Assembly: GCA_021234155.1 (NCBI GenBank) | Contig: JAJEKV010000147.1 | Span: 433,910 to 497,909 of the forward strand | DNA: 64,000 nucleotides | Direction: 5' to 3' | Source: Isoetes taiwanensis | Taxonomy: Eukaryota > Streptophyta > Lycopodiopsida > Isoetales > Isoetaceae | In this document: in pieces, positions 23,501 to 33,382 of the stretch | How the letters are laid out: each line of letters starts with the position of its first letter | How positions within the stretch are numbered: the stretch's first letter is position 1 | Notes under the pieces: model-generated | Told to the model about the DNA's origin: nothing | Seen by the model: only the letters and a program-made list of their open reading frames with translations | The model's database searches: none | Translations under genes and position numbers: made by a program

Positions 23501-24950
23501 ACTACAGGAGGCCAAACATCTTTCGGTCGATGTCGAGGCCAGCCTTAAAGCGGAATCGGTAGATATTACATCGAGGAAAGCGGTACGTACTAGAATAAGG
23601 CGCCCTTCTTCTTATGGCATGAAATACTACAGAGCCACTAACATTCTTTTCCTGATTTCTGAGATCATTCTTCCAGCCAATACCAGCAGTTTACAAGAAG
23701 AAGGCCTGATGTCTAGAAGGAAGAGCCATTCAATCAACCTGAAACAACTAACCTGAAGCGCTACTCCCGTGGCCAGAAACCTTGTGGAGAGTGAATAAGC
23801 AAGAAGCAGATAACCAGGTGTTGTAGACTTACCAAGAAACAGAAAGAATTTAGGGTTTCTTATGCCCGGGCATACCCATGAGGATGTGGATGCATTATTT
23901 GGCAAATATAGTTGTATACTGAAGCAGCAAACAGTGACCAACTTTCCTAGGCTAATGGAAATCTTGCATGAATGCACTACTCCAAACCCTATAGCTTCTC
24001 TCATAGAAGAAGTGCCCGATTGGAAGAGCTTTGTGGATGGTTATACATTGGATCTTGAAGGTCATTCCAGGCCTCTGCAGTTCACTTTTTGGGTGAGAGA
24101 TGGGATTCCAATCTTCCAATGGAAGATGAGACCTTCAGAGGATGAGTGGAGAGGAGGGGAGGAAATATGGTGTAGAGATGAGAATGGCAAGCCTATGATA
24201 CCTCTAGGTCAACCAAAAGCTTTAAAACCCCTTGAAGAAGTGAAGCAATTGGGATTGACTAAGGAAGGAATCCAAGACTATATAAAGCATTGGCAAACCA
24301 ATCCGGATGACACCAACCGTGCCTTGGTGGCTTCTTTGGAAGAAGGTGATTAACTTTGTTGGGGAGATAGACACATCCTCGGATGAATTGAAAGAAGGGT
24401 GGTTGCCTAAAACTAGGTGGAAGACCTTAGCAGGTCTTTGAGGATTTTGATGACTTGTGTAAGTAGCATTCGCAAAGCAATATGCTCCTCCTCCTTCGAC
24501 AAACACTATGTTGGTCCTAAGAACAATAGGCCAAAGTTTCTAGGCATGGATGCTTATGAACCTTCCAGCGACTTGGAATGCCACCAATTTGTGGTAGTAA
24601 AGCCAGCAGATTTAGATACATATCGGTGTGGTTGGGGTTCACTATCTCGATATTTGCAAAGAAGAAGGTAATATTAACTTCAACCATGTGCGGGTGGAAT
24701 GGTGGTGTCGGTGCATCGGTTGACCAACGTATATCGGATAAAAGAAAGGTACTCAGATTGTTGGACAAAGAAATGGAGGAGAAATGAAAGTGATCACGAT
24801 CTTTGGCTAGACTATGAAAGTGTTTTGTACTCATGGACTCCAAACACTATTCCAGCTAGAAATGCGAGAATTACAATACCTCAGGATGTCAGGAAGAAGG
24901 CTATGATATCATTGGGGGTGCTTGAAGAAAGTTGAATAACTATGTAAATT
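20590..24950 (+). pseudogene. DUF7869-like (RNase-H-fold) transposase, decayed and split
   Basis: Coding traces run along the plus strand with many frameshifts. Recognisable pieces are an IHDKMD..KT segment near 21880, HENQTYYGHFSLELWSD near 22000, LLQLDNCAGQNKNRWMFSFL near 22280 and PGHTHEDVDALFGKYS near 23865, followed by a 160-codon open tail to 24353 and further fragments to about 24930. The D-N-C-x-G-Q-N-K-N and GHTHED-D pair is the hallmark of the protein family catalogued as DUF7869, which I take to be a transposase core. A 1.46-kb retroposon separates the two motifs; the reading frame runs on exactly when one target duplication and the insert are disregarded. As the only candidate for mobilising the surrounding TIR element, it is probably that element's transposase. 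Assignment is from motif memory, not a search. Confidence 0.65.
22388..23846 (-). mobile_element. Poly(A) retroposon inside the transposase, 12-bp target duplication
   Basis: AATTTAGGGTTT occurs at 22376-22387 and again at 23847-23858. Between them lies 1,459 bp that begins on this strand with a T run (22385-22402), which is the poly(A) tail of a minus-strand insertion. No reverse transcriptase is visible, so it is a non-autonomous retroposon or a retrocopied non-coding transcript. It contains two tandem imperfect copies of about 171-174 bp (23288-23458 and 23469-23642; shared words include CCAAGATACT, GGCCAGCCTTAAAG and CCCTTCTTCTTATGGCATGAA). The tail-proximal sequence GAATATACAGACTCTTGACTTC (read on minus) resembles a LINE 3' end. 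Confidence 0.82.
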
Positions 24951-25103
24951 TTTGTTATCACGTTTTTATGATATGGTGCTATATTGTGAAATATTGACTA
25001 TTTTGTAAATAACATGATATTACGTTTTCATAATTTTGAGGTGAAATGTGTGAATTTGAATATGCTACTAAAAACATGCAATATGAAATTTGTCCCAAAA
25101 TTA

Positions 25104-25134
25104 AGACATAAACCCAATTTAATTGAATGATGGT
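25104..25134 (-). repeat. Right terminal inverted repeat of the DNA transposon
   Basis: Ends CAATTTAATTGAATGATGGT followed by TA. Inverted, it matches 11469-11499 with about three mismatches. Confidence 0.8.
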
Positions 25135-25315
25135 TAAATGAAGTTGAAGAGGTGTTGCAGCTCTGAAGACATCCAGATTTGGATTGGAGGATATCTTCAA
25201 TCTGTTGGCGGAATTTGTTTTCTGTTTTAGTTAGTTAAGTTGCCTCTTATGATGTGAAAAATAAAAATTAGATAAGGATTTTGATTTTGTTGAAACTCTG
25301 ATGAATTGGGTATAT

Positions 25316-25327
25316 TTTGAGGGGGAA
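25316..25327 (+). other. Polypurine tract of the copia element
   Basis: TTGAGGGGGAA immediately precedes the 3' LTR and would prime plus-strand synthesis. Confidence 0.85.
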
Positions 25328-25521
25328 TGTTGACAATAGATGAATCGTTGTCAAAATATACCTAAGGATAACACATGCCAGAATTGCTATATTTGGTTAT
25401 CCTATTTGGAGCGGTGCTCCTGATATTCTGGAACTCATGTATGTGTTTCGTATCATCAAATAAACCTTACCTTTCTGCACTCAAAGTTCTGTAGTCTTCA
25501 TGTCGCTGTCCAGTTTTAATA
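25328..25521 (+). repeat. 3' LTR of the copia element
   Basis: 194 bp, same length and ends as 7181-7374, followed by the target duplication GGATG at 25522-25526. Confidence 0.92.
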
Positions 25522-25526
25522 GGATG

Positions 25527-28500
25527 AACAGGTTAGTCTGCTTTGCCAAGTTGATTTTCGTCACAGCTTGGCAGGATAGGTAGAATAGCTTCCATTAAAA
25601 TTTTGAGTTGTCTCTGGTCTTGTCTTACAATTTCCTAGTAATTTGGTAGGTGCTCCACCGCTCTTATGTTTTTGCTTTTCATGTGCTAAGTTTTGTCTGT
25701 GGCAGTTTTTGTATCTGATTTCTATTTCGGATTTTACTGTGTCGGTGGCCCCTTAAGCTCAAGATTAGCCATATCCAAGTTCACTTATCCAAAATCGCCT
25801 GAGCTTTTGCCATCGGTCTAGATTCAGAGGACGATTTGGGCAATTGCACAAACCACATTCATAACCAATAAACTTCGAAGAACCAAACACATATATGGGA
25901 TAAAGAACAAGAGAAACAAGGTGCTGCGCACGGAGGGTTGCCCTCCGTAACCCGAGAGTGAAATGGCTTAAATCACACTTCAAAGTCATGTTTTCGAGCA
26001 TATACTGACCATGTAAGTTCAGCTTAAGCGTACCATCTTAATTTGGAAGAAGTTATTTTTCTAGAGCTTCCTCTTAAATTGAACCAATGAATGTGAAGTT
26101 GGGAAAGCATTTCTTGATTAGAAGACATACAGAAGTTCAAACCGAGTGTGGCAACCTTGGTCCTTTGCTAAAAGGGGTGTAGATGTGGCGCTCCATTATT
26201 CGTGTGCTATTTTGTCTTCCTCAAGGTGGCAATGGGCAGATCCAAAGTTGGCGCAAAAAATGGTACCACGATCTTAAACTGATTTAAACCTGAGGTGATT
26301 AGCGTGCTTTGAGAGCGAGGTAGGTCAAGTGTAGAGGACGAGATGAGGGCAGCACACACATGTTGAAGGGAGAAAAGAGAACACGCCCTTGTTGAATTCT
26401 AAAAAGTAGCATCTGTTGAAGATGGGAGAACACATTGTTATTGAGTTTGTAGAAGGGAAGGCAAGCACATGTTGAAGAAACATTTTTCTTGAGCAGGGGA
26501 AAAGTAGGATTTGTTGAAAAAAGACATGGAACATATTGTTATTGGGTTTTAGAAAGTAGCATTTAAAGTCACCGGGGAAACGAATATTAGGGAGGGATTC
26601 CACAAGAAGTGAAAAATGTCAATCTTTCTAAAATGTTTTTCAAAGAATGCATGTGCGCTTGGAAAGTTAGAGTATATAGCATCGGTATAGCATGGGTATG
26701 AATTGTTGCCAAGGTGAGGTGCATTATAGATAGATAGTGTGTTGTGGATGGAGCTTAACTCTTGGCATTATTATAATATTAAGTAGAGGCTACATTTGAA
26801 TTCTATGTTTGTGTGATCATTTAGTACTGTGCTAAATGTAACATGGTCATGGTGGGCTCTTCAATGATATGTTTAAACAACAGAAGGACAAATTGCATTC
26901 CAAGAAATAATGCCTCTTTTTGGCACTCATTGCAGTTCCCAATGTTCCACAATTACTATACCATATTAGATGGCCATCCTAAATGGAGTTGTTTTCACAA
27001 CATTATTTGCAAACCCACTTTTCACAACACAAGCATGAATGTACACTGCGTACGGGGTTTCAACTGACTACATTTGGGCTGAAATTTTCAACTTGCATTT
27101 GGTGAAGTACTTGAATGGCTTATTTGCCAAAAAGTAAATGTTGTCGTATGGTTTGACATTTGTACCAAACATTTGGTTGTTAGTTTATGTAAGTTCTTAT
27201 CTTGCTTTCTTCTCCCATCAACCATATCTAGTATTAATCTCTGTGCTTTTCACCTACTACTTTCTTTATAACAGACAACCTATTTTTTATCTCCATTTGT
27301 GGTTGCGATGTTTATTCATTGAAACAAAAATATTATTGGGTCACGTCTCTGGGAAAGTGTAGTGGTGTGCTATTTTTGGAAGTTTTGGGGATCATGAGGC
27401 ATTGTCTTTAAGATGTATAACTTTGATGCGAATGGTAAGATTGTTCTCCTGTGAATTTGAATATTTTGTTTTCTATGTATTGCTTGTAAGTTTTCACCTC
27501 ACATTCGGAGATGGAACTCGTTTTTGAAAAAAGGAGTGCATGGTGCAATCTCTCGAAGATGCATAAATTAACATCTGGGCTAGAGAATCCATGACCAATC
27601 AAGACTAGAGATCATACTATGGTGGAAAAATGTTCCAATAAAAGTGACGGTCTGTACGTTTAACGTATTTCTTGATGACTACTTTTGCAGACCAAACGGG
27701 ATCTGTATCATTACCGTCTCCCACTAGGGTTGCGATTTGTAGACCCTGGTCTCATGTATGTAGTTGGAATCTACATTGTGCGCACCGATGAATGCTATTT
27801 ATTGTATAGGCATAGTGAAGCCCTTCGACAATGAAATTTTAGTTTGATGCCAAATGGTTGCCCTTATATTTTCCAAGGCATACAGACTGCCATCTTTATC
27901 TCGTTGTATCGAGGAAAACCAAGAAATAAGCAAAACAATTGTAAAAGAAAAAAGTATTCGGATTGTCTTTCTTCTCCAAACAATGTACGTGCCCCAATTA
28001 ATCTAGAAAGTCTATGGGTTAATATTTTGTTTGGTACATCAATTTCTTCGTCAAATTGTTGAGAAATATAATGATGAAAGATGAAAATATGTAAAAGTTG
28101 GTACATGGTTTTGCATTTCTGGCTGTATGGCATTGTTCTTATCTCCTTTGAAGTTCCGGGTTAGGAGGGCCTAAATAAATATCTGGTGCTTCATGTAAAG
28201 CAGTCATACAGATTATCCCAATGAGGATTGCCCATGTAATATGTGTTTAGAATTTGCCTTCATAATTTTACATGTCAACTATTAACTGTGTTTCATTCCT
28301 TTGAAAATGCTCGTTCAAATCTTTAATTCAGTTTATTAAATGGGCAATTCTGTCCGAGTTACGCTCTAAGAGGATTAGGCAGAAACTTTGCAGTTGCTTT
28401 TTGATTGGAAACATGACTACTTCAATGTTACCAAGCTTGGCATATTCCATAATAATTGAGCTCCGTGACATCACATCTTGTGATAACAGATTTGCAGACC

Positions 28501-29132
28501 CAATAAGCCATCAAAGATTAGCTTGCAGCCTTCTTAAGCCTTGCGCTTTTTAAGCCAAGGTGATATGCTACCTGCCCACTATGGCTTAAAAATGGTGAGA
28601 ATGAAACGTCTGCTAACAACCATGTGTTGATGCACATTCCAGCATTATGTCTATGTCATGCTCTAATACAATGTATCGAGATTACAATGGCTTGAATGAG
28701 AATGCTCCGCTGATTCCACAATTCCCACTTCTGCTTCATTTTGAGAAGCAGACCATCTAGGATGATGTTGCCTCCAGAAAAGTGAGTTTGGCTTTGTTTG
28801 GCAAGTGACGAGGATGACTCAAATGGAAGGCCTGAAAGCCACCCCAGGTCTGCTCGCATTGTTGCACAGGGACCGTCTAAAGCAATGAGATGATTCACTT
28901 CACATCATTCAAAGTTGCAAAATCGTATTTTTAGTCCTTTGCTGCCTGCAATCTCTTGTTTCCATGAGCACTCTTTGTACCTCAAGGCGGAATCTTTTTG
29001 AGCGTGCCGCAGTTTGTTCCTAGATATTTGTTTTCTTTTGGTTTTTAAGGCCCTACATCAGGAACTTCAGAAGATCAGAGTAATTAGATTGTCACTAAGT
29101 TACACATAATAATGAGGGAAAAAAAATGGAAC
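25527..29132. other. AT-rich interval without a recognisable gene
   Basis: Only short frames on both strands, none with a motif I know. A minus-strand frame at 28656-28898 and a plus-strand frame at 26843-27067 are the longest. About 26330-26590 holds a repeated phrase (AAGTAGCATCTGTTGAAGA, AAGTAGGATTTGTTGAAAA, AGCACATGTTGAAG) suggesting diverged internal repeats of about 60-120 bp. This DNA was contiguous with 1-7180 before the copia insertion. Confidence 0.4.
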
Positions 29133-29137
29133 AAATG

Positions 29138-29352
29138 TGTTGAATTTAAGAACACAGCAGAGATAGATAGAACAAATGGATTGAATTGGTGAGAATAGCC
29201 CTCACCGTAGCACAGATATATAAGCCTCAAAGAGGCATGAACAGACACAGATGCATCCCTTATCCAAGAGTCACGATTGTGGCTCTTGGGCTGGATCGAT
29301 GAGGTGTGCATGCAGTGCCACCTGGATATGCCATGTAGGCAATATTTCATCA
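29138..29352 (-). repeat. 3' LTR of the gag-only element
   Basis: 215 bp, TG..CA ends on the minus strand. Contains TATATATCTGTGC as a possible promoter or polyadenylation region. Flanked by AAATG. Confidence 0.85.
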
Positions 29353-29460
29353 CTCCCACTGCACTAGTGCACACCTTGAAACTATTCTACACAGAAATAT
29401 TAAAACAATACTAAATCAGCACACTAAGCACTAAGAACACTAAGCACTTAGAACTCCCAC

Positions 29461-30207
29461 TCAGCTTAAAACAATGCACTCTTTTGTTCTTGGCCAAACA
29501 TGATTTTCCTCTTCTTTCTTCTTCCTTTCTGGACAAACAGCAATCACATGGCCAGGCTTCTTGCAATAGTAACAGGTTCTTTCTCTTCTATCCTTTGATT
29601 GTGCCACAAAGGCTGTTGCAGGTTCCTCCTTTGTCTTTTGCCTTGCATCCTCTTTGAGAAGAGCTTGGATGACATCTTGAGGTTTCAAATCCTTAATGCT
29701 TAACAGATTAAAAGATAATGTATCATAAATGCTTGGAAGTTCTCGTACCAAGATTGCCACTCCTTCGTCATCACCAATAGGCGAACCTATGGCTGCTAAT
29801 TGCTGTTGCAAAGAATTATATTCACTTACAAAAGTTACAACATTGCTACCTGTGATTCGCAAATCCATGAGCTTGTTGCGCAAGAACACCATAGTTGATT
29901 TGCCCTTGTCTCCATAGATGCCTTCCAGAAAATCCCAGATCTCCTTTGAAGTCTTGCAATCTAATATGGTTGGGGCTAGATTATCGCTGAGACATTGTTG
30001 AAGAATAGCTCTTGATCTTGCATCTCGAATCTCCCACTTAGTTGCTGCATCAGGATCAGCCGGGTTTGCTTCACTGCCATCCACAATCTTCACCAAATCT
30101 CTCTCCAACAATAAAGATTTGACTCTTATCTTCCAAATATAAAACCTATCTCCATCAAATTTCTCCACCGTAATTGGAGAAGCAACCTGATAGTTTGCAG
30201 CAGCCAT
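29461..30207 (-). CDS. Copia Gag protein, intact frame
   Basis: 248 codons without interruption. The start MAAANYQV lies just downstream of the LTR remnant. The N-terminal half has the copia gag fold words KFDGDRFYIWKIRVKSLL and AILQQCLSDN, then KEIWDFLEGIYGDK and FVSEYNSLQQQLAAIG (known family: binds RNA and assembles the particle). Residues 210-225 are a CCHC zinc knuckle, CYYCKKPGHVIAVC. The C-terminus is basic/acidic and the frame stops with no protease following. Retention of an intact gag in an otherwise gutted element is notable. Expression is doubtful because the 5' LTR lacks its internal part. Confidence 0.85.
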   Translation of the reverse strand: MAAANYQVASPITVEKFDGDRFYIWKIRVKSLLLERDLVKIVDGSEANPADPDAATKWEIRDARSRAILQQCLSDNLAPTILDCKTSKEIWDFLEGIYGDKGKSTMVFLRNKLMDLRITGSNVVTFVSEYNSLQQQLAAIGSPIGDDEGVAILVRELPSIYDTLSFNLLSIKDLKPQDVIQALLKEDARQKTKEEPATAFVAQSKDRRERTCYYCKKPGHVIAVCPERKKKEEENHVWPRTKECIVLS

Positions 30208-30285
30208 ACTTCTTCCCTAAATCAGAATTTTTGTTGCTTGCTAATCTACCCATAATCCATTTCGATTTTCCCTAAAAGGATGCTT

Positions 30286-30335
30286 GGTGTGCATGCAGTG
30301 CCACCTGGATATGCCATGTAGGCAATATTTCATCA
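30286..30335 (-). repeat. 5' LTR remnant, 50 bp
   Basis: Identical over 50 bases to 29303-29352. The remaining about 165 bases and the primer-binding site are absent. Confidence 0.85.
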
Positions 30336-30439
30336 AAATGTAGAAAACACAACAATAAAACTACCAGATTCTCATGTATGCATCATAAGCAGTTAATAAA
30401 TTAAACAGAAAATTCCACTTTCATAATTTCATATGAACA

Positions 30440-32965
30440 CTAATTGTTTGTTGAAATCACCGTTCTACCAGCTGCTAACATTGTTAACATTGTCTGGCAG
30501 TGCATGTAACCATTAGCTTTTGGCATGCACTTATATGCAACTGAGCATTTATCATATGCATTATTACTGTTAGAATTCGTGCTTCCAATTTCAGTTCTGT
30601 AGAATGAGGCACTGAAGTACCCTGCAGTTACTTGGTACAGCGAATGCCCCAAGTGAAGAACAATACCTTGTGAGGCAAGACCACAATCAGCAAGAAACCA
30701 GTGCCCTTGAGAATCCCAAATCTGAAGTCCTGATCTATCTGAGCAATTGGGCATGCTGCTGTCCTGCCAAACTCATAGGGGGTTGATGAATCCTTGATCT
30801 TCCATGACAATATACAGAAAGATTTGATGACGGAACTTCCCCACGCTGCAATGTCATGTTATCAAGGATATCTATGAAACAAAAGTTTCTAAGCTCCAAA
30901 GAACAGCAAATTTGCACGACCAAGAGCTGAAAAGTGTTCAGGTAGACTTGCAAGTGGAGAAGTGGTCTGGAAAGAAGTTCTGCCAGAGAGTCCATTTCTG
31001 CTGGAAATTTCCGCTTAGATCGAGCTAACCTTTCAGGACATAATTGTGTGAAAACCATGCTCGGGGATAGTGCTCTCGGAAATCAGAGCGAAGAATTGCT
31101 TGAGTAGTTTGGAAGACCATTGGCGAGCAATCTTCATAGTGCAGTAGAGATTAAAGGGGTACCATATGGGTCTTTTTGGCTCGGAATCAGCCTGCTCCAA
31201 AAGGGGTTGCTTTGGTTAAATGTTGTATCTAGAAAGAATGGATTTGAATGAATGTAAATGCTAAACAGCCCGCCCTTGCAAGCGAAAGTTAAGAATGTCC
31301 TTTCTTCTTTATACTGTAACAAATAGAACACCATATCATAACAAATTTTACAAATCACCTCAACAAAGCAATCATATGCAAGTGTTATGCTCAAGTCGCC
31401 TTTTGTGTTTTTTTACAATAGATGTTGGTAAATAAGACTCGAACGATTTTATCACAATTGTCTGCCCCCTTAGAAATTCAAATGCTCTATATCCCAAGGC
31501 CAACTAAGATAAACAGATATGCATCTACTGCTTAAGGCACAGCTCCAGAATAACTTATATTTGTTATTTGCAACTACAAATTTAGCCCAAACAATATTGA
31601 TACATGAAGACAGAGATACAACCACTATTGTCGTGAGCTTGTTATGTATTTGGAAAATAATAACAATGGGGGCCACACTGCAAGCTCAGTGAAATTCAAA
31701 AAATTTTGGTTATGGAAGACATGGCGTGTTGGTCAAAACCTGCTGCAAGAATAACTTCCATGTCTAGATTGATCAGGTTGAGTCTCAACTCTAGGATTAT
31801 CTGTATCAATGTTCTACTGGCTCTAGACTAATGGGGTCGAGTCACAACTCTAGGATTGAAAGTGAGTTGAGTTTGATTAATATAACAATTCATGGTTAGA
31901 GAAATACCTTAAAGAATTTCTGTAGTGACGGCTTTTAGTATACTGTCCCCCATTGCTCTAGTGAAAGGAGGACCTCCAGTTACAACACCTTTCCTTTGAG
32001 TACTAACGAGCAAACAAAGCATCCTAATGCAGCACCTTTGATACCACAAACATCATATTTTAGTCTTCTATTTCTGGAAACTTCATCTGTTAGATTCTGT
32101 ATGGTATCTCCCACAAAGAAGATATTTGGCACTCTGCATGTAGTAGGCAATTCATCACATATTTTATTTCGGCTAATGTATTGGCAACCTTAGGCTTTTA
32201 CAAAACGCATACCATTCTGCACATAGCCCATGGACGAAGATAGGATCAGTTATCATCCTCTTGGCAGATGATCATGATACTACATTCTATTCCGCATAGG
32301 GCCTGTCAACTTAATGCAAATGAAATTAAGATTACATACAGAGTACATACACACGTTAGTAATATAAATAAATGTGAAGTACCTCAGAGTCAATGGATGT
32401 CTTGCAAATTACACACATGGCATTTACATCAGAAAGAACAACATGTTTATCCTCTCTTGCATTGTCTGAAATGGAATGACTTTGTTCTTTACATATATCC
32501 TAAACAATGGCAGTGGATAGAATAGACTGAACATCATCTAGACAACAATAATCTGTAACTGCATCTTTGCATTGCAGTTTCCCTTCTTGAACATCAACAT
32601 TGTGCTAAAAAATTCTCAAGCTCTTTGTGAAAATCAGCACCGTCAAGCCTTGGGGGAGCCAACTCAAATTTCTACATCCCAGTAGATGAAGGCTCAACAT
32701 CCTGAAACAAAAAAAGGACAAAGCCAGATTAATGCTGAAGCTCGATAGATTAGAAAATAGCAGAAGTTGTATACAAAATTGAAGAGGCAAAAATAATTAC
32801 TTGTGCTGGAAAGGCAAGATCTGCATCAAAGGAAATGTTAGATGCAGTTCCAAAACTGAAAAAACCTGAAAGCTTCTGTGCAAATTGAAGTCCAAGAACG
32901 AATTCAAACCCTCGTGCCTTGCACGCTTCCCTTATAACAGATAAATTAACAGACAATGCGTCAAG
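30440..32965 (-). pseudogene. 2-oxoglutarate/Fe(II) dioxygenase-like gene, decayed, several exons
   Basis: Minus-strand exon pieces in order. At 32965-32801 an exon is bounded by TTTTTCTAG| and |GTAATT, reading LDALSVNLSVIREACKARGF, the usual N-terminal start of plant dioxygenase-fold proteins. At about 32701-32600, after TTTGTTTCAG|, a frame has an in-frame TAG at 32672-32674 and then FELAPPRLDGADFHKELENF. Around 31058-30970 there is an RSKRKFPAEMDSLAELL segment. At 30778-30440 the terminal piece reads GLQIWDSQGHWFLADCGL, HLGHSLYQVTAGYFSASFYR and CSVAYKCMPKANGYMHC, which fits the C-terminal half of plant isopenicillin-N-synthase-like proteins. The stop and missing iron-binding HxD segment argue for a pseudogene. 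The gag-only copia element lies just beyond its 3' end. Family call is from memory of patterns. Confidence 0.45.
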
Positions 32966-33382
32966 CTAGAAAAATAACTAGGCATTTTGTATCTACAGAT
33001 CTCATATGCTGACTTCAGTTATATCCAGATATCCAGATATCGCAAAGCTTTTCGTTTGCCTACGAAAAGCTTTCAATCAACAAAATCTCTGTACCAACCA
33101 CAACTAATGCCGCATTGCGAATAGACGAGGTACAAGAATGCCTACATGCAGAAAACAAGGCTGGATGACCGAGAGTTTACAGGCAGCAGCGAGTTTGGAG
33201 CAGTCACCAGCATATGCTAGGCATATGCCGGCATATACGTGGATATGCCCACATACCCATATAAACAAGGGTTTGCCCCCCTAGGGGCAACCCAAAAAGG
33301 GGTCTTAGAGAATGCTAGATAAAAGGGACAAAGCATAGCAGTTGAAAAACTGAGATAACTATCTAAAGCAAAACAAGCGATG

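Larger units (their letters stand above)
11469..25134 (+). mobile_element. 13.67-kb DNA transposon with TIRs and TA duplication, nested in copia
   Basis: The left end ACCATCATCCAATTAAATTG and the right end, read inverted, ACCATCATTCAATTAAATTG agree over 31 bases with about three mismatches. TA precedes the left end (11467-11468) and follows the right end (25135-25136). Removing the segment and one TA joins the copia 3' region to its polypurine tract and gives a normal-sized copia element, which supports these borders independently. Inside are a DUF7869-like transposase remnant near the right end (plus strand), a HAD/NLI-phosphatase-like gene and another long decayed ORF (minus strand), and many CACGC..GCGTG palindromes. 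I cannot place it safely in a named superfamily. Confidence 0.8.
7181..25521 (+). mobile_element. Ty1/copia retrotransposon, 4.67 kb, split by a 13.67-kb DNA transposon
   Basis: Both ends are clear: 194-bp LTRs starting TGTTGACAAT, a primer-binding site TGGTATCAGAG right after the left LTR, a polypurine tract GAGGGGGAA right before the right LTR, and the 5-bp target duplication GGATG at 7176-7180 and 25522-25526. The gene order gag, protease, integrase, RT, RNase H identifies copia. Removing the inserted DNA transposon (11469-25134 plus one TA) leaves about 4.67 kb, the normal size for this group. The LTRs differ at about six of 194 positions by eye, so the insertion is not recent. Gag, integrase and RNase H are all broken, so it cannot move on its own. 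Confidence 0.92.
29138..30335 (-). mobile_element. Gag-only copia derivative with unequal LTRs
   Basis: A minus-strand element with target duplication AAATG at 29133-29137 and 30336-30340. Its 3' LTR is 29138-29352 (215 bp, TGATGAAATATTG..TTCAACA read on minus) with a polypurine tract GCAGTGGGAG beside it. The other end keeps only the first 50 bases of the LTR (30286-30335, identical to the 3' LTR) and has lost the rest together with the primer-binding site. Only gag lies between; protease to RNase H are missing. The whole element is 1,198 bp. It could have moved only with a relative's enzymes and before the 5' LTR was lost. Confidence 0.88.
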
